From Urbifossiella sp046350095 (GTDB lineage: Bacteria > Planctomycetota > Planctomycetia > Gemmatales > Gemmataceae): a DNA stretch of 64,000 bases. Every line of letters starts with the position of its first letter. Position 1 is the first letter of the stretch. A model generated the notes under the pieces. The model saw only the letters and a program-made list of their open reading frames with translations. It was not told the origin of the DNA and did not search any database. This document shows positions 9,596-17,052 of the stretch, one piece after another. The DNA lies in NCBI GenBank assembly GCA_046350095.1, contig JAXMBA010000002.1, positions 62,001 to 126,000 of the forward strand, in the 5' to 3' direction. The position numbers and the translations under genes are program-made.

Positions 9596-9601
9596 TAAGC
9601 T
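9596..9601 (+). promoter_or_regulatory. Putative -10 box of leaderless sigma factor mRNA
   Basis: TAAGCT fits the TANNNT -10 consensus. It is separated from the ATG at 9608 by CCCGAC (6 nt), which would place the transcription start on the start codon. No convincing -35 is visible. Confidence 0.45.
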
Positions 9602-9607
9602 CCCGAC

Positions 9608-10168
9608 ATGGCCGCCGTGACCGAAGTACTGGCGGCCGCCGCCCGTGGAGACATGGGGGCGGCCGCCGAGTTGTTGCCGTTGGTGTACACCGAGCTGCGC
9701 CGGCTCGCGGCGGCGCGGCTGGCGCAGGAGCGCCCCGGCCACACGCTCGACCCCACAGGGCTGGTTCACGAGGCGTACCTGCGGTTGGTGGGGAATCAGA
9801 CGTTCGACGGCCGCGGCCACTTCTTCGCCGCCGCGGCTGAGGCGATGCGCCGCATCCTGGTGGATGCCGCCCGCCGCCGCGACACGATGAAGCGCGGCGG
9901 CGACCTGGAGCGCGTCGAGATGCCCGACGTGGCGGCGCAGGCAGGGGTACCGGCCGACGAGTTGCTGGCGCTTGACGCGGCGCTGGACCGGTTCGCGGCG
10001 GAACACCCCGAGAAGGCGGAGCTGGTGAAGCTGCGCTACTTCGCCGGCCTGACACTGGATGAGGCTGCGGCAGCGCTCGGCGTGTCGCCGGCGACGGCGA
10101 AGCGGCACTGGGCCTACGCGCGGGCGTGGTTGTTCCGCGCGGTGAGCGGCGGTACGCACAACCCTTGA
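9608..10168 (+). CDS. ECF RNA polymerase sigma factor, planctomycete type
   Basis: 186 residues. Region 2 is seen as PTGLVHEAYLRLV followed by a FFAAAAEAMRRILVDAARRR helix, and region 4 is an HTH in TLDEAAAALGVSPATAKRHW. This matches the Sigma70_ECF family abundant in planctomycetes. No anti-sigma factor gene is adjacent, so control may be by phosphorylation (a kinase gene lies divergently) or transcription. The start codon is preceded by TAAGCT ending exactly 6 nt before ATG and lacks a Shine-Dalgarno sequence, so the mRNA is predicted to be leaderless. Confidence 0.9.
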   Translation: MAAVTEVLAAAARGDMGAAAELLPLVYTELRRLAAARLAQERPGHTLDPTGLVHEAYLRLVGNQTFDGRGHFFAAAAEAMRRILVDAARRRDTMKRGGDLERVEMPDVAAQAGVPADELLALDAALDRFAAEHPEKAELVKLRYFAGLTLDEAAAALGVSPATAKRHWAYARAWLFRAVSGGTHNP

Positions 10169-10184
10169 CAGCAGAGGCGCGATC

Positions 10185-10574
10185 GTGAACGCCCACCTCC
10201 GCGTCGCCCGGCCGACCGACGACCTCGACGCGCTCGTCGCCTTCTACCGCGACGGCCTCGGGTTCGACGTGCTGGCGTCCTTCCGCGACCACGACGGGTT
10301 CGACGGCGTCATGCTCGGCCGAGCGGGTGGGGGCTACCACCTGGAGTTCACGCGGCGCCCCGGCCACCGGGCCGGCGGCGCCCCGAGCGGCGAGCACCTG
10401 CTCGTCTTCTACCTGCCGGACGAGGAGAAATGGCGGGCTGCGGTCGCGCGGCTGGAAGGGCTCGGGCACCGCCCGGTGCCGGCGGAGAACCCGTACTGGG
10501 ACCGCCGCGGCCGCACCTTCGCCGACCCCGACGGCTACCGCGTCGTGCTGCAGAACGCGGCGTGGCCGACATGA
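10185..10574 (+). CDS. VOC (glyoxalase/bleomycin-resistance) family protein
   Basis: 129 residues with a GTG start 17 nt after the sigma factor gene, so probably co-transcribed. The two beta-alpha-beta-beta-beta halves of the vicinal-oxygen-chelate fold are recognisable: DLDALVAFYRDGLGFDVL with LEFTRRPG in the first half, and RLEGLGHRPVPAENPYW with FADPDGYRVVLQN in the second. Metal ligands typical of the fold (His in YHLEF, Glu in HLEF, and residues in the second half) are partly present. Possible roles include dioxygenase, glyoxalase-like or antibiotic-binding activity; none can be chosen from sequence. The stop is 5 nt from the convergent export-lipoprotein gene. Confidence 0.8.
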   Translation: MNAHLRVARPTDDLDALVAFYRDGLGFDVLASFRDHDGFDGVMLGRAGGGYHLEFTRRPGHRAGGAPSGEHLLVFYLPDEEKWRAAVARLEGLGHRPVPAENPYWDRRGRTFADPDGYRVVLQNAAWPT

Positions 10575-10579
10575 GGGGG

Positions 10580-11755
10580 CTACAGGCCGCCGCAGTCGTC
10601 GCAGCCGAGGACCGGCCACGACCGCGGGCCGAGCGGCGAGAGCCAGCCCGGGAGCTTGAACCAGTGGTGCGGCGGGCACTTCGTCCCGCACGGCGAGCCG
10701 CAGCCCCCGTGGCCGTGCGCCGCCGGAAGCACCAACGTGTCGCCCGGCAGCACCAGGATGTTCTCGCGCGGGTCGCGCAGCGCCTCCGCCAGGTCCACCC
10801 GGATCGGCAGCGTCCGGTCGCAGCCGAGCTTTCGCACCACCGTCACCCACCCGCACGCCGGCGCCGGGCAGCCGGCCCGCGACAGCGCCTCCACCACCCG
10901 CAGGTCCGCGTCCCGCGGCAGCGGGTGCGAGCCGCAGCCCGTCCCGCCCACCACCGTGTAGCCGTCGTCCGCGTCCCGCGCGAACACGTGCAGCGTGTCG
11001 CCCTCGGCGAGCGTGATGTCCGCTTCCGTCAGCGCGAGCGGCTGCCCGTGCGGCACACGAAGCGGCACGCGTACCGTCAGCTGGTTCGGGTCGCTCACGT
11101 TCGGCCCGCGGCGGACCAGCACCTCCGGCTTGCCGTTCGGCCCCGGCAGCCCGCCGGTCCGCGTCAGCGCTTCGAGCACGTCGGACCGGTCGGCGTCGAG
11201 CAGCAGTGAGGCGCCGCCGGCGCCGGGGTTCAGGTCGTCGCGCACCACCAGCACCCGGACGCGGCGCTTCTGTAGCAGGTCGACCGAGACGCGCTCCTTG
11301 CCCGGGACGATGAGCTTCTTGTCGACCGTAATCGCCTTCGCGACGGCGTCGCGGACCTCGGGCAGCGTCTTCCCCTTCACCGGGATCGGCGGCACCTCGG
11401 GGATACTCAGCGTGCCGTCGTCGGCGACCATGACCGGGTAGCCCTGCGCGGCCGGGGTCGGGGCCGAGGGGTTCGGGTTCGGCTGAACGGGAATCTGGTT
11501 CCGGACGCCGAGCACGTCCTCGGCGAAGACCGCGAGCACGTCGCCCTTGTCGACGCGGTACGCCGGCTCCGCCTGCCTGCGGAGGAGCGGCAGCGGCACG
11601 GGTTCGAGCCCGCTCTTGGGCCGCCCGAGTACCTCGGCGGGGAGGCGGCGCACGGGGATGCCGTCCGCGACCGGCTGCGGCCCGCCGGCGCATCCGCCCG
11701 CGAGCGCGACGGCGAGGACGGCGAGGGCGGCGGCGGGGCGGGTCATGGGTCGCAT
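10580..11755 (-). CDS. Polysaccharide export lipoprotein (Wza-like, SLBB)
   Basis: 391 residues with a lipoprotein signal ending LAGGC. YRVDKGDVLAVFAEDVLG is the start of the Poly_export domain, followed by SLBB-like ligand-binding segments (VRVLVVRDD... and the later VTVVRKLGCD...VLPGDTLVLP). Wza-type proteins form the outer-membrane channel for capsule or exopolysaccharide. This copy is isolated from glycosyltransferase genes and ends in an unusual Cys/His-rich tail (HGHGGCGSPCGTKCPPHH...CDDCGG) that could bind metal or form disulfides. It lies 20 nt downstream of another lipoprotein gene on the same strand. Confidence 0.82.
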   Translation of the reverse strand: MRPMTRPAAALAVLAVALAGGCAGGPQPVADGIPVRRLPAEVLGRPKSGLEPVPLPLLRRQAEPAYRVDKGDVLAVFAEDVLGVRNQIPVQPNPNPSAPTPAAQGYPVMVADDGTLSIPEVPPIPVKGKTLPEVRDAVAKAITVDKKLIVPGKERVSVDLLQKRRVRVLVVRDDLNPGAGGASLLLDADRSDVLEALTRTGGLPGPNGKPEVLVRRGPNVSDPNQLTVRVPLRVPHGQPLALTEADITLAEGDTLHVFARDADDGYTVVGGTGCGSHPLPRDADLRVVEALSRAGCPAPACGWVTVVRKLGCDRTLPIRVDLAEALRDPRENILVLPGDTLVLPAAHGHGGCGSPCGTKCPPHHWFKLPGWLSPLGPRSWPVLGCDDCGGL

Positions 11756-11775
11756 CCGTCGGGGACGAAGTCCGG

Positions 11776-12567
11776 TTAGCGCGTCGGGTCCGGGTGAACG
11801 ACCGGCATCGGCATCGGCGCGTCGTGGTCCGGGCGGAACAGCGGCAGGTCGTCGGTCACCGGCGGCGTCGGCACGTGTGCGGGCAGCGTCGGCACCGCGG
11901 CCGGCGGCTCGGGTAGGCGCGGCACCGGCAGGCTCACCGGCAGCGCGGCCGGGGTCGGCGCCGGGGCCACCGACTCCGGGAACTTCGACAGCGACCGCCC
12001 CGGCGGGTCGGCCGGTCGGTCACTCTTGGGCACGGAGTTCGGCGGCGGCAACGGCTGAGGCACCGGCGCGGCTCGGTCCGGCGGCGGCGGCGCGGCCGGC
12101 GTCACGACGTCGGGCATCGGCGCAGCGACTCCGTCGGGCACGAGCACCGGCACCGTCAGGAACTGGCGCTGGCCGGTCGCGGCGGCCACGTCGGCGCCGT
12201 ACTTGAAGCCGAGGAAATAGTCCTTCAGCAGGACGTGCCCCTCGGGCGTGAAGTAGCGGGCGTGGCGGGTGTACCGCAGCGGCGGCGTCGGCGGCGGGGT
12301 GCCGTCGCCGCCGCGGTCGAGGTGGTCGGAGTAGCCGTCGAGGAAGCCGTCGTGGAACTCGGCCGTAAAGCAGCGGCGCGGGTACTCGGCGCGCACCGCC
12401 TTCCACGCCTCGCGGGCGTCGGCGCGGATGCGGTGCTCGATCGCCGCCTGGGTGTGGGCGACCAGCCCGCCGGACGGCAGTTCCGGCACGCCCGCCGCGC
12501 CGGGGGTGTGGCACCCGCCGAGCGCCGGGGCCAGCCAGCCCGCCCAGACCACCCGCTTCCACCTCAT
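11776..12567 (-). CDS. Hypothetical lipoprotein
   Basis: 263 residues. The N-terminus (WAGWLAPALGGCHTPG) is a lipoprotein signal. A globular part (about 30-140) contains FHDGFLDGYSDHLDRGGDG and FLGFKYGADVAAATGQRQF, and the rest is a Pro/Ala-rich low-complexity tail. This architecture recurs in planctomycete proteins of unknown function. GGAGG lies just upstream of the ATG. It precedes the Wza-like gene by 20 nt, so a joint envelope or exopolysaccharide role is plausible but unproven. Confidence 0.72.
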   Translation of the reverse strand: MRWKRVVWAGWLAPALGGCHTPGAAGVPELPSGGLVAHTQAAIEHRIRADAREAWKAVRAEYPRRCFTAEFHDGFLDGYSDHLDRGGDGTPPPTPPLRYTRHARYFTPEGHVLLKDYFLGFKYGADVAAATGQRQFLTVPVLVPDGVAAPMPDVVTPAAPPPPDRAAPVPQPLPPPNSVPKSDRPADPPGRSLSKFPESVAPAPTPAALPVSLPVPRLPEPPAAVPTLPAHVPTPPVTDDLPLFRPDHDAPMPMPVVHPDPTR

Positions 12568-12795
12568 AACCGCCCTCCCGGTCGTCCTTTCTCATCGGCC
12601 GTCGGCCGCACCCGAGTTAACCGGTTGTGCCGGCCCCGCCGGGTTTGACGGTCGCTCCGGCGGTAACCCGCGGGACGGCGGCAACCGGCGCAATTTCCGT
12701 TGGCCGACGCCCGGGCCGCGGACGATGGTCCGGTAACGACCGTTCCGGTTCCGGCGGTCGGGCCGATCGCACGTCCTTTCTCAGGAGATTTTTCG

Positions 12796-13113
12796 ATGGC
12801 GACTGCGAAGAAGCCGGCGGCCAAGAAACCCGCCGCCAAGAAGCCCGCCGCCAAGAAGCCCGCCGCCAAGGCGGCCCCGGCGGCGAAGAAGGTGACGAAG
12901 AAGCCCGCCGCCAAGAAGGCGCCGGCCAAGAAGGCCCCCGCGAAGGCGGCCCCGGCCGTGGCGCAGGTGAAGAAGAAGCCGGTCGCCAAGAAGCGAGTCG
13001 TGGCCAAGGCGCCGGCCGCCGTCGTGGCCCCCGCTCCCGCCCCGGAGCCGATCGTATCCCCGGCCCCGGCTCCCGCTCCGGAACCCACGCCGGAGCCAGC
13101 TCCGGTGGTCTGA
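12796..13113 (+). CDS. Lys/Ala/Pro-rich histone H1-like protein
   Basis: 105 residues. The N-terminal two thirds is built of repeated (P)AAKK units (positions ~3-75), strongly basic, and the C-terminal third is a Pro/Ala/Glu linker (APAPEP repeats). This resembles the C-terminal tail of eukaryotic histone H1 and bacterial AlgP/HC1-like proteins that compact DNA. An AGGAGA ribosome binding site sits about 8 nt before the ATG, and no signal peptide is present, so it is cytoplasmic. It is probably nucleoid-associated. A surface or ribosome-associated role cannot be excluded. Confidence 0.75.
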   Translation: MATAKKPAAKKPAAKKPAAKKPAAKAAPAAKKVTKKPAAKKAPAKKAPAKAAPAVAQVKKKPVAKKRVVAKAPAAVVAPAPAPEPIVSPAPAPAPEPTPEPAPVV

Positions 13114-13630
13114 TCCGCAGATCTCTGCCGCTCGTGGTGGTGCCGCGTCCCACCGCACTCCCGCGAGCGGCGGCAATGCGGCCTGTATCATTTCGCGGCA
13201 CCCTCGCCCGACGCCGCAGCATCGCTTCGACTCTCGCCCTCACATCACGCCGACTTCACACACGGCAAACTCTCTGAAATCATGTAGTTACGACAACCTT
13301 GCGCCGAATCGGGAACGCGGCACCGCGGTTGCCTCTCACAAAGTCGTGGCACGCGGTGAACCCGCAAGCTACGGTTGGAAGAGCGAACTCCCACCCCCTG
13401 CCCCGTGCGGCGGGTCGGCCTGGAACACCGACCCCATCCGTTCGGCGGCCCCTCCCGCGCGGCCCGTCCGCGCACCCGACCCGCTCGGGCGGCCCCGGGA
13501 ACCCTCCCGGGAGCTTCACCCGACGGCCATCGGCCCACAACAGCCGCCGGCTAAACTGCCCCGGCACCGACCCGTCGGCCCGCGCCGCCGGTTGGGGACG
13601 CTGTTCTCCTGGTATCCGGAGACTCTCCGC
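13114..13630. other. Long intergenic region, no gene seen
   Basis: 517 nt without a convincing gene. Open frames here have the composition expected of antisense or random GC-rich sequence. It contains TATCAT (near 13185) and TAAACT (13552-13557), which could be -10 boxes; the latter would give a ~70-nt leader for the exported protein at 13631. The middle (13260-13300) is less GC-rich. No RNA gene was recognised. Confidence 0.4.
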
Positions 13631-14101
13631 GTGACGATCCGCCTCCGCGTACGCTACATGCTCCCGACCGCGGTCTTCGCCGCCGTGGTGGTCTTACATC
13701 CCGGCCTGGCCCGCGCCGCCGGCGTGGACTTCTGGAACCTCACCGACGCCCGCGCCGAGTTGGCCACTGAGGAGCAACACTCCGACGCCCTCGCCGACCG
13801 CGACGATGCCATCCTGCGACGAATCGTCATCAAGGAAGATCTCATCGGTCAGCTCCTGGCCGGGCACACGGACCTGGCCGCCGTCACGCACCAGTTCCTG
13901 GAACTGTCTGCCGACGAGCCGTCGTACCTGTCGGTGCTCCGCACGTCCGCTCCCGGAGACTCGGACCTGGAGTTGGCGGCCCGGAACGTGATCGACTACG
14001 CCACCGCGCGGGCGTCCGCCGCCGAGCGGGCCGCCGTACTCGACCGGCTGGAGGCCGAGCTGACGCGGATGCAGGACGCGGACCACCCCGCAGTGCGGTA
14101 A
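13631..14101 (+). CDS. Small exported protein, 'DxWNxxDARAEL' family copy 1
   Basis: 156 residues from a GTG preceded by GGAG. A signal peptide (MLPTAVFAAVVVLHPGLARA) is followed at once by AAGVDFWNLTDARAELA. The remainder is a helical, Glu/Ala-rich domain with no known motif, containing IKEDLIGQLLAGHTDLAAVTHQFLEL. It shares the post-signal motif and overall organisation with the next gene (14213-14692), so the two are tandem paralogs. A GNRA-capped hairpin lies between them. Function unknown; predicted periplasmic or in the cytoplasmic-membrane-bounded lumen. Confidence 0.7.
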   Translation: MTIRLRVRYMLPTAVFAAVVVLHPGLARAAGVDFWNLTDARAELATEEQHSDALADRDDAILRRIVIKEDLIGQLLAGHTDLAAVTHQFLELSADEPSYLSVLRTSAPGDSDLELAARNVIDYATARASAAERAAVLDRLEAELTRMQDADHPAVR

Positions 14102-14162
14102 CTTCTCCCGCGCCGCCCCCTCTCGGCGGCGCATCTCCCTCCCCTCTCCACTCCGTAACCGA

Positions 14163-14180
14163 CCCGGCCGCAAGGCCGGG
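14163..14180 (+). terminator. Hairpin with GCAA tetraloop between tandem paralogs
   Basis: A 7-bp perfect stem (CCCGGCC/GGCCGGG) closes a GCAA tetraloop. It lies between the stop of the first exported protein and the start of the second. There is no U-tract, so it could be a terminator, an mRNA-stabilising hairpin, or a processing site. Confidence 0.4.
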
Positions 14181-14212
14181 GCGTGACCCGTTTCGCTTCC
14201 GAGGAGCCCGTT

Positions 14213-14692
14213 ATGACCGCCCTACACCGCCGCCCCGGGATCGCGTCCGTCGCCACGCTGGCCGGCATCGTGCTGACCCTGGGGGTGGCCCACGTGGTTG
14301 CCCCGGAGTGGTCGCGGGCCGCCGGCCTGGACGTCTGGAACGCCGGCGACGCGCGGGCCGAGTTGGCCGCGACGCTGGCCCGGGGCGACGACCTCGAAGT
14401 GGAACACGAGTTGGTCACGACCCAGATTCGCGGCTCGCTCGGCGTGGTGACGCGGCTGGCCGACGGCCGGCTGACGCTCGACAGGGCGGTCGACGAGCTG
14501 ATCGTGCTGAACCAGGGCCGCACGGCCTGGGCGGACGGCCTGGAGTACGCCCACCCGACCGCCCCGACACACCGCCACCGGGTGGCGCGGTACGCGATCG
14601 AGAAGCTGGCCAACGAGTACCTCGCCGACCCGGCGGCGTGGGCGGAATTGTCGGCCCGCCTGGAGGCGGAGTACCGGGGGCTGCCGGACTGA
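14213..14692 (+). CDS. Small exported protein, 'DxWNxxDARAEL' family copy 2
   Basis: 159 residues, with GAGGAG about 7 nt before the ATG. The N-terminal signal segment (VATLAGIVLTLGVAHVVA) is followed by AAGLDVWNAGDARAELAA, the same motif as the preceding gene. The rest is an acidic helical domain with DRAVDELIVLNQGR and a C-terminal WAELSARLEAEYR helix. Tandem duplication followed by divergence is the simplest explanation. Function unknown. Confidence 0.72.
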   Translation: MTALHRRPGIASVATLAGIVLTLGVAHVVAPEWSRAAGLDVWNAGDARAELAATLARGDDLEVEHELVTTQIRGSLGVVTRLADGRLTLDRAVDELIVLNQGRTAWADGLEYAHPTAPTHRHRVARYAIEKLANEYLADPAAWAELSARLEAEYRGLPD

Positions 14693-14783
14693 CGCCGGGC
14701 CGGAAATTGGATTTGACCCGGGCCGGGTGTCGGCGGACACTGAAGGACAGCCTTCCCCCGCCGCCCCTCAACCGGGTCGCCCC

Positions 14784-16094
14784 ATGTTCGAGGTCGGCAG
14801 CTTCCGCTCCGCCCTGCACGGCGGCGTCTCCCGCCGGGCGTTCCTCGCCGCGTCAGCGTCCGTCCCCTTCGCCGGGACCGCCGCCGCGACCCCCGGGCGG
14901 GCGCGGTCGGTCATCGTGCTGTGGTTGTGGGGCGCGCCCAGCCACATCGACACGTTCGACCCCAAGCCGAACGCCCCGGCTGAGGTCCGCGGGCCGTTCG
15001 GCACCATCCCCACCCGCACCGCCGGCGTCCGTTTCACCGAGCTGTTCCCGAAGACGGCCGCGCGCTCGGACCGCTTCGCCCTCGTCCGCTCGAACGTCAA
15101 CTTCGACGGCGACCATCTCAAGGCCGGGTCGATCGGCCTGACCGGCGTGTTGGACGGGAAGGACGGCGCGGCGCCGAACTTCGGCTCGGTGGTGGCGCGG
15201 CACCGCGGCGGCGGCGACTTGCCGGCGTTCGTGGCGCTCGGCCGCGGCAACCCGCGCGACGTGGTCGGCCCCATGAAGGGGTTCGGGGGCGGCACCTGGG
15301 GCCGCAACTACGACCCGTTCCTCGTCGGCTGTTCCCCGGCCGGAGAGGCCGACATCCCCGCGCTGCGCCTGCTCGACGGCCTCTCCCCCGCCGCGCTCGA
15401 CGACCGCCGCCGGCTACTCGCCGAGTTCGACCGCGTCGCCCGCGCCGGCGACGCCGCCGCGCCCGGTCGCTGGGACGCGGCCACACGCCGCGCCTACGCG
15501 CTGCTCACCACGCCCGACGCCCGCGCCGCCCTCGACCTGAGCCGCGAACGCAGCCAGACGCGCGACGCCTACGGGCACACGTCGTTCGGCCAGAGTTGCC
15601 TCCTGGCCCGCCGCCTCGCCGAGGCCGGCGTGCCGTACGTCCAGGTGAACTGGAGCCAGTACGTCGAGGCGATGACGCCCAACTGTGACTTCGGCTGGGA
15701 CACCCACGTCTTCAACTTCGACCTCCTGCCGGACCGGCACGGCCCGACGTTCGACCGCGCCTACGCCGCCCTGCTAGACGACCTGCGAGACCGGGGGATG
15801 CTCGACAGCACGCTGGTGCTGGCGATGGGCGAGTTCGGCCGCACGCCGCGGGTGAACGGCCAGGCCAGCCGCGACCACTGGCCGCAGTGCTATTTCTCGC
15901 TGTGGGCCGGGTGCGGCGTCCGCGGGGGCACCGTCGTCGGCGAGAGCGACCGCACCGGCGCCGCGCCGCTGACCGAGCCGATCACGCCGGGCATGGTCGG
16001 GGCGACGGTGCTGGAACTGGCCGGCGTCGATTCGCAGGCGCGGGCCGAGCTGCGGGTGCTGCCGGGGGCGAGGGCCATCCATGAACTCTTCTGA
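14784..16094 (+). CDS. DUF1501 domain-containing protein (Tat-exported)
   Basis: 436 residues from the ATG at 14784; an in-frame GTG at 14727 would add 19 residues ahead of the signal. SRRAFLAASASVPFAG is a twin-arginine signal. The mature domain has IVLWLWGAPSHIDTFDPKPNAP, a DUF1501 hallmark, and ends with MGEFGRTPRVNG and RDHWPQCYFSLWAGCGVRGG, resembling the metal-binding end of sulfatase/alkaline phosphatase folds. DUF1501 proteins are hugely expanded in planctomycetes and usually sit beside DUF1553/DUF1549 cytochromes; here the partner is a beta-propeller gene overlapping by 14 nt. Substrate unknown. Confidence 0.88.
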   Translation: MFEVGSFRSALHGGVSRRAFLAASASVPFAGTAAATPGRARSVIVLWLWGAPSHIDTFDPKPNAPAEVRGPFGTIPTRTAGVRFTELFPKTAARSDRFALVRSNVNFDGDHLKAGSIGLTGVLDGKDGAAPNFGSVVARHRGGGDLPAFVALGRGNPRDVVGPMKGFGGGTWGRNYDPFLVGCSPAGEADIPALRLLDGLSPAALDDRRRLLAEFDRVARAGDAAAPGRWDAATRRAYALLTTPDARAALDLSRERSQTRDAYGHTSFGQSCLLARRLAEAGVPYVQVNWSQYVEAMTPNCDFGWDTHVFNFDLLPDRHGPTFDRAYAALLDDLRDRGMLDSTLVLAMGEFGRTPRVNGQASRDHWPQCYFSLWAGCGVRGGTVVGESDRTGAAPLTEPITPGMVGATVLELAGVDSQARAELRVLPGARAIHELF

Positions 16095-16878
16095 GCCCGT
16101 GCGCCTCACCACCGACGGCGCCGCGAAGTTCGACCCGGTCGTGCTGCCGACCGGCGACGTCGTCTACACCGTGCTCGAAAGCGCCGTGCAGATGCGGCTG
16201 ATGAAGCTGCGCGGGACCACGGCGACGCCGCTCCACCCGGACGCGACCACGAACGAGTTCGAGGCGACGTTCACGGCCGACGGCGCGGCGTACGCCTTCG
16301 TGCAGAGCCGCGGCAACCTGAACATGAAGCTGGTGATCCGCGACGCCGCCGGCCGCGAGTCGGTGTTCGACCCCGGCGGCGGCTTCGCGGCGGTGCGGCG
16401 GCCGAGTTTCCACCCGCGCGGCGAGTCCGTGTGCTTCGCCATCCCGGCCACCACCGGGCAGGAGATCGCGCTCGTGGGGGCCGACGGCAAGAACCGCCGT
16501 ACCTTGACCGCCGGCGGCATCAACAACTGGCCCGCGTACTCGCCGGACGGCGGCCGGATCGCCTTCTGTTCGAGCCGCGACGGCGCCTTCGACCTGTACG
16601 TGATGGCGGCCGACGGCACGGGCGTGCGGCGGGTGGCGGTACTGGAGGGGATGCAGGCGCGGCCGGCGTGGTCGCCGGACGGCCGGCGGCTGGCGTTCAC
16701 GTGGAACCGCGGCGGCGTCTACGAGATTCACGCCGTGAACGCGGACGGTGGCGGGCTGGTGAAGCTGGCCGCCGCCGCCGAACGGAGTGACTACCCGACG
16801 TGGACGCCGGACGGCCGGGCGGTGGTGTTCGTCGGCGAGCGCGCCGGCCGGTTCGACCTGTACCGCGTCGGGGTTTGA
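16081..16878 (+). CDS. TolB-like beta-propeller (PD40 repeats) protein
   Basis: 265 residues. Repeated PD40 units are visible: YSPDGGRIAFCSSRDGAFDLYVMAADGTG, WSPDGRRLAFTWNRGGVYEIHAVNADGGG (each split here by the family motif xSPDG/xWD), and a final WTPDGRAVVFVGERAGRFDLY. There is no signal peptide, unlike periplasmic TolB. The ATG overlaps the end of the DUF1501 gene by 14 nt, so the two are co-translated, and it probably acts as a scaffold or sensor paired with that protein. Confidence 0.82.
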   Translation: MNSSEPVRLTTDGAAKFDPVVLPTGDVVYTVLESAVQMRLMKLRGTTATPLHPDATTNEFEATFTADGAAYAFVQSRGNLNMKLVIRDAAGRESVFDPGGGFAAVRRPSFHPRGESVCFAIPATTGQEIALVGADGKNRRTLTAGGINNWPAYSPDGGRIAFCSSRDGAFDLYVMAADGTGVRRVAVLEGMQARPAWSPDGRRLAFTWNRGGVYEIHAVNADGGGLVKLAAAAERSDYPTWTPDGRAVVFVGERAGRFDLYRVGV

Positions 16879-16894
16879 GCCACTTGCTGAGCAT

Positions 16895-16917
16895 CCCCCG
16901 GCGCGGCGAGCCGGGGG
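16895..16917 (+). terminator. GC-rich hairpin downstream of DUF1501/TolB-like pair
   Basis: Perfect 8-bp stem CCCCCGGC/GCCGGGGG with a 7-nt loop, starting 17 nt after the stop codon. There is no T-run on either side, so termination strength is uncertain. Confidence 0.45.
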
Positions 16918-17052
16918 CGTCGGCCCCGATTCTGCCTCGCGATTCCACACCCCCCGGGCGGCCGCGCGAGCGCCACGTTCAAGCCCGACCGGTTGACGCG
17001 CCCCGCGCGGCCGCGTACCTTCCGGGCATCCCACCGGCCCGGAGCCCCTCCC

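Noticed and set aside
13114..13630. A non-coding RNA gene (RNase P, SRP or tmRNA) in the long gap
   Set aside because: No conserved core motif of these RNAs could be found by reading both strands.
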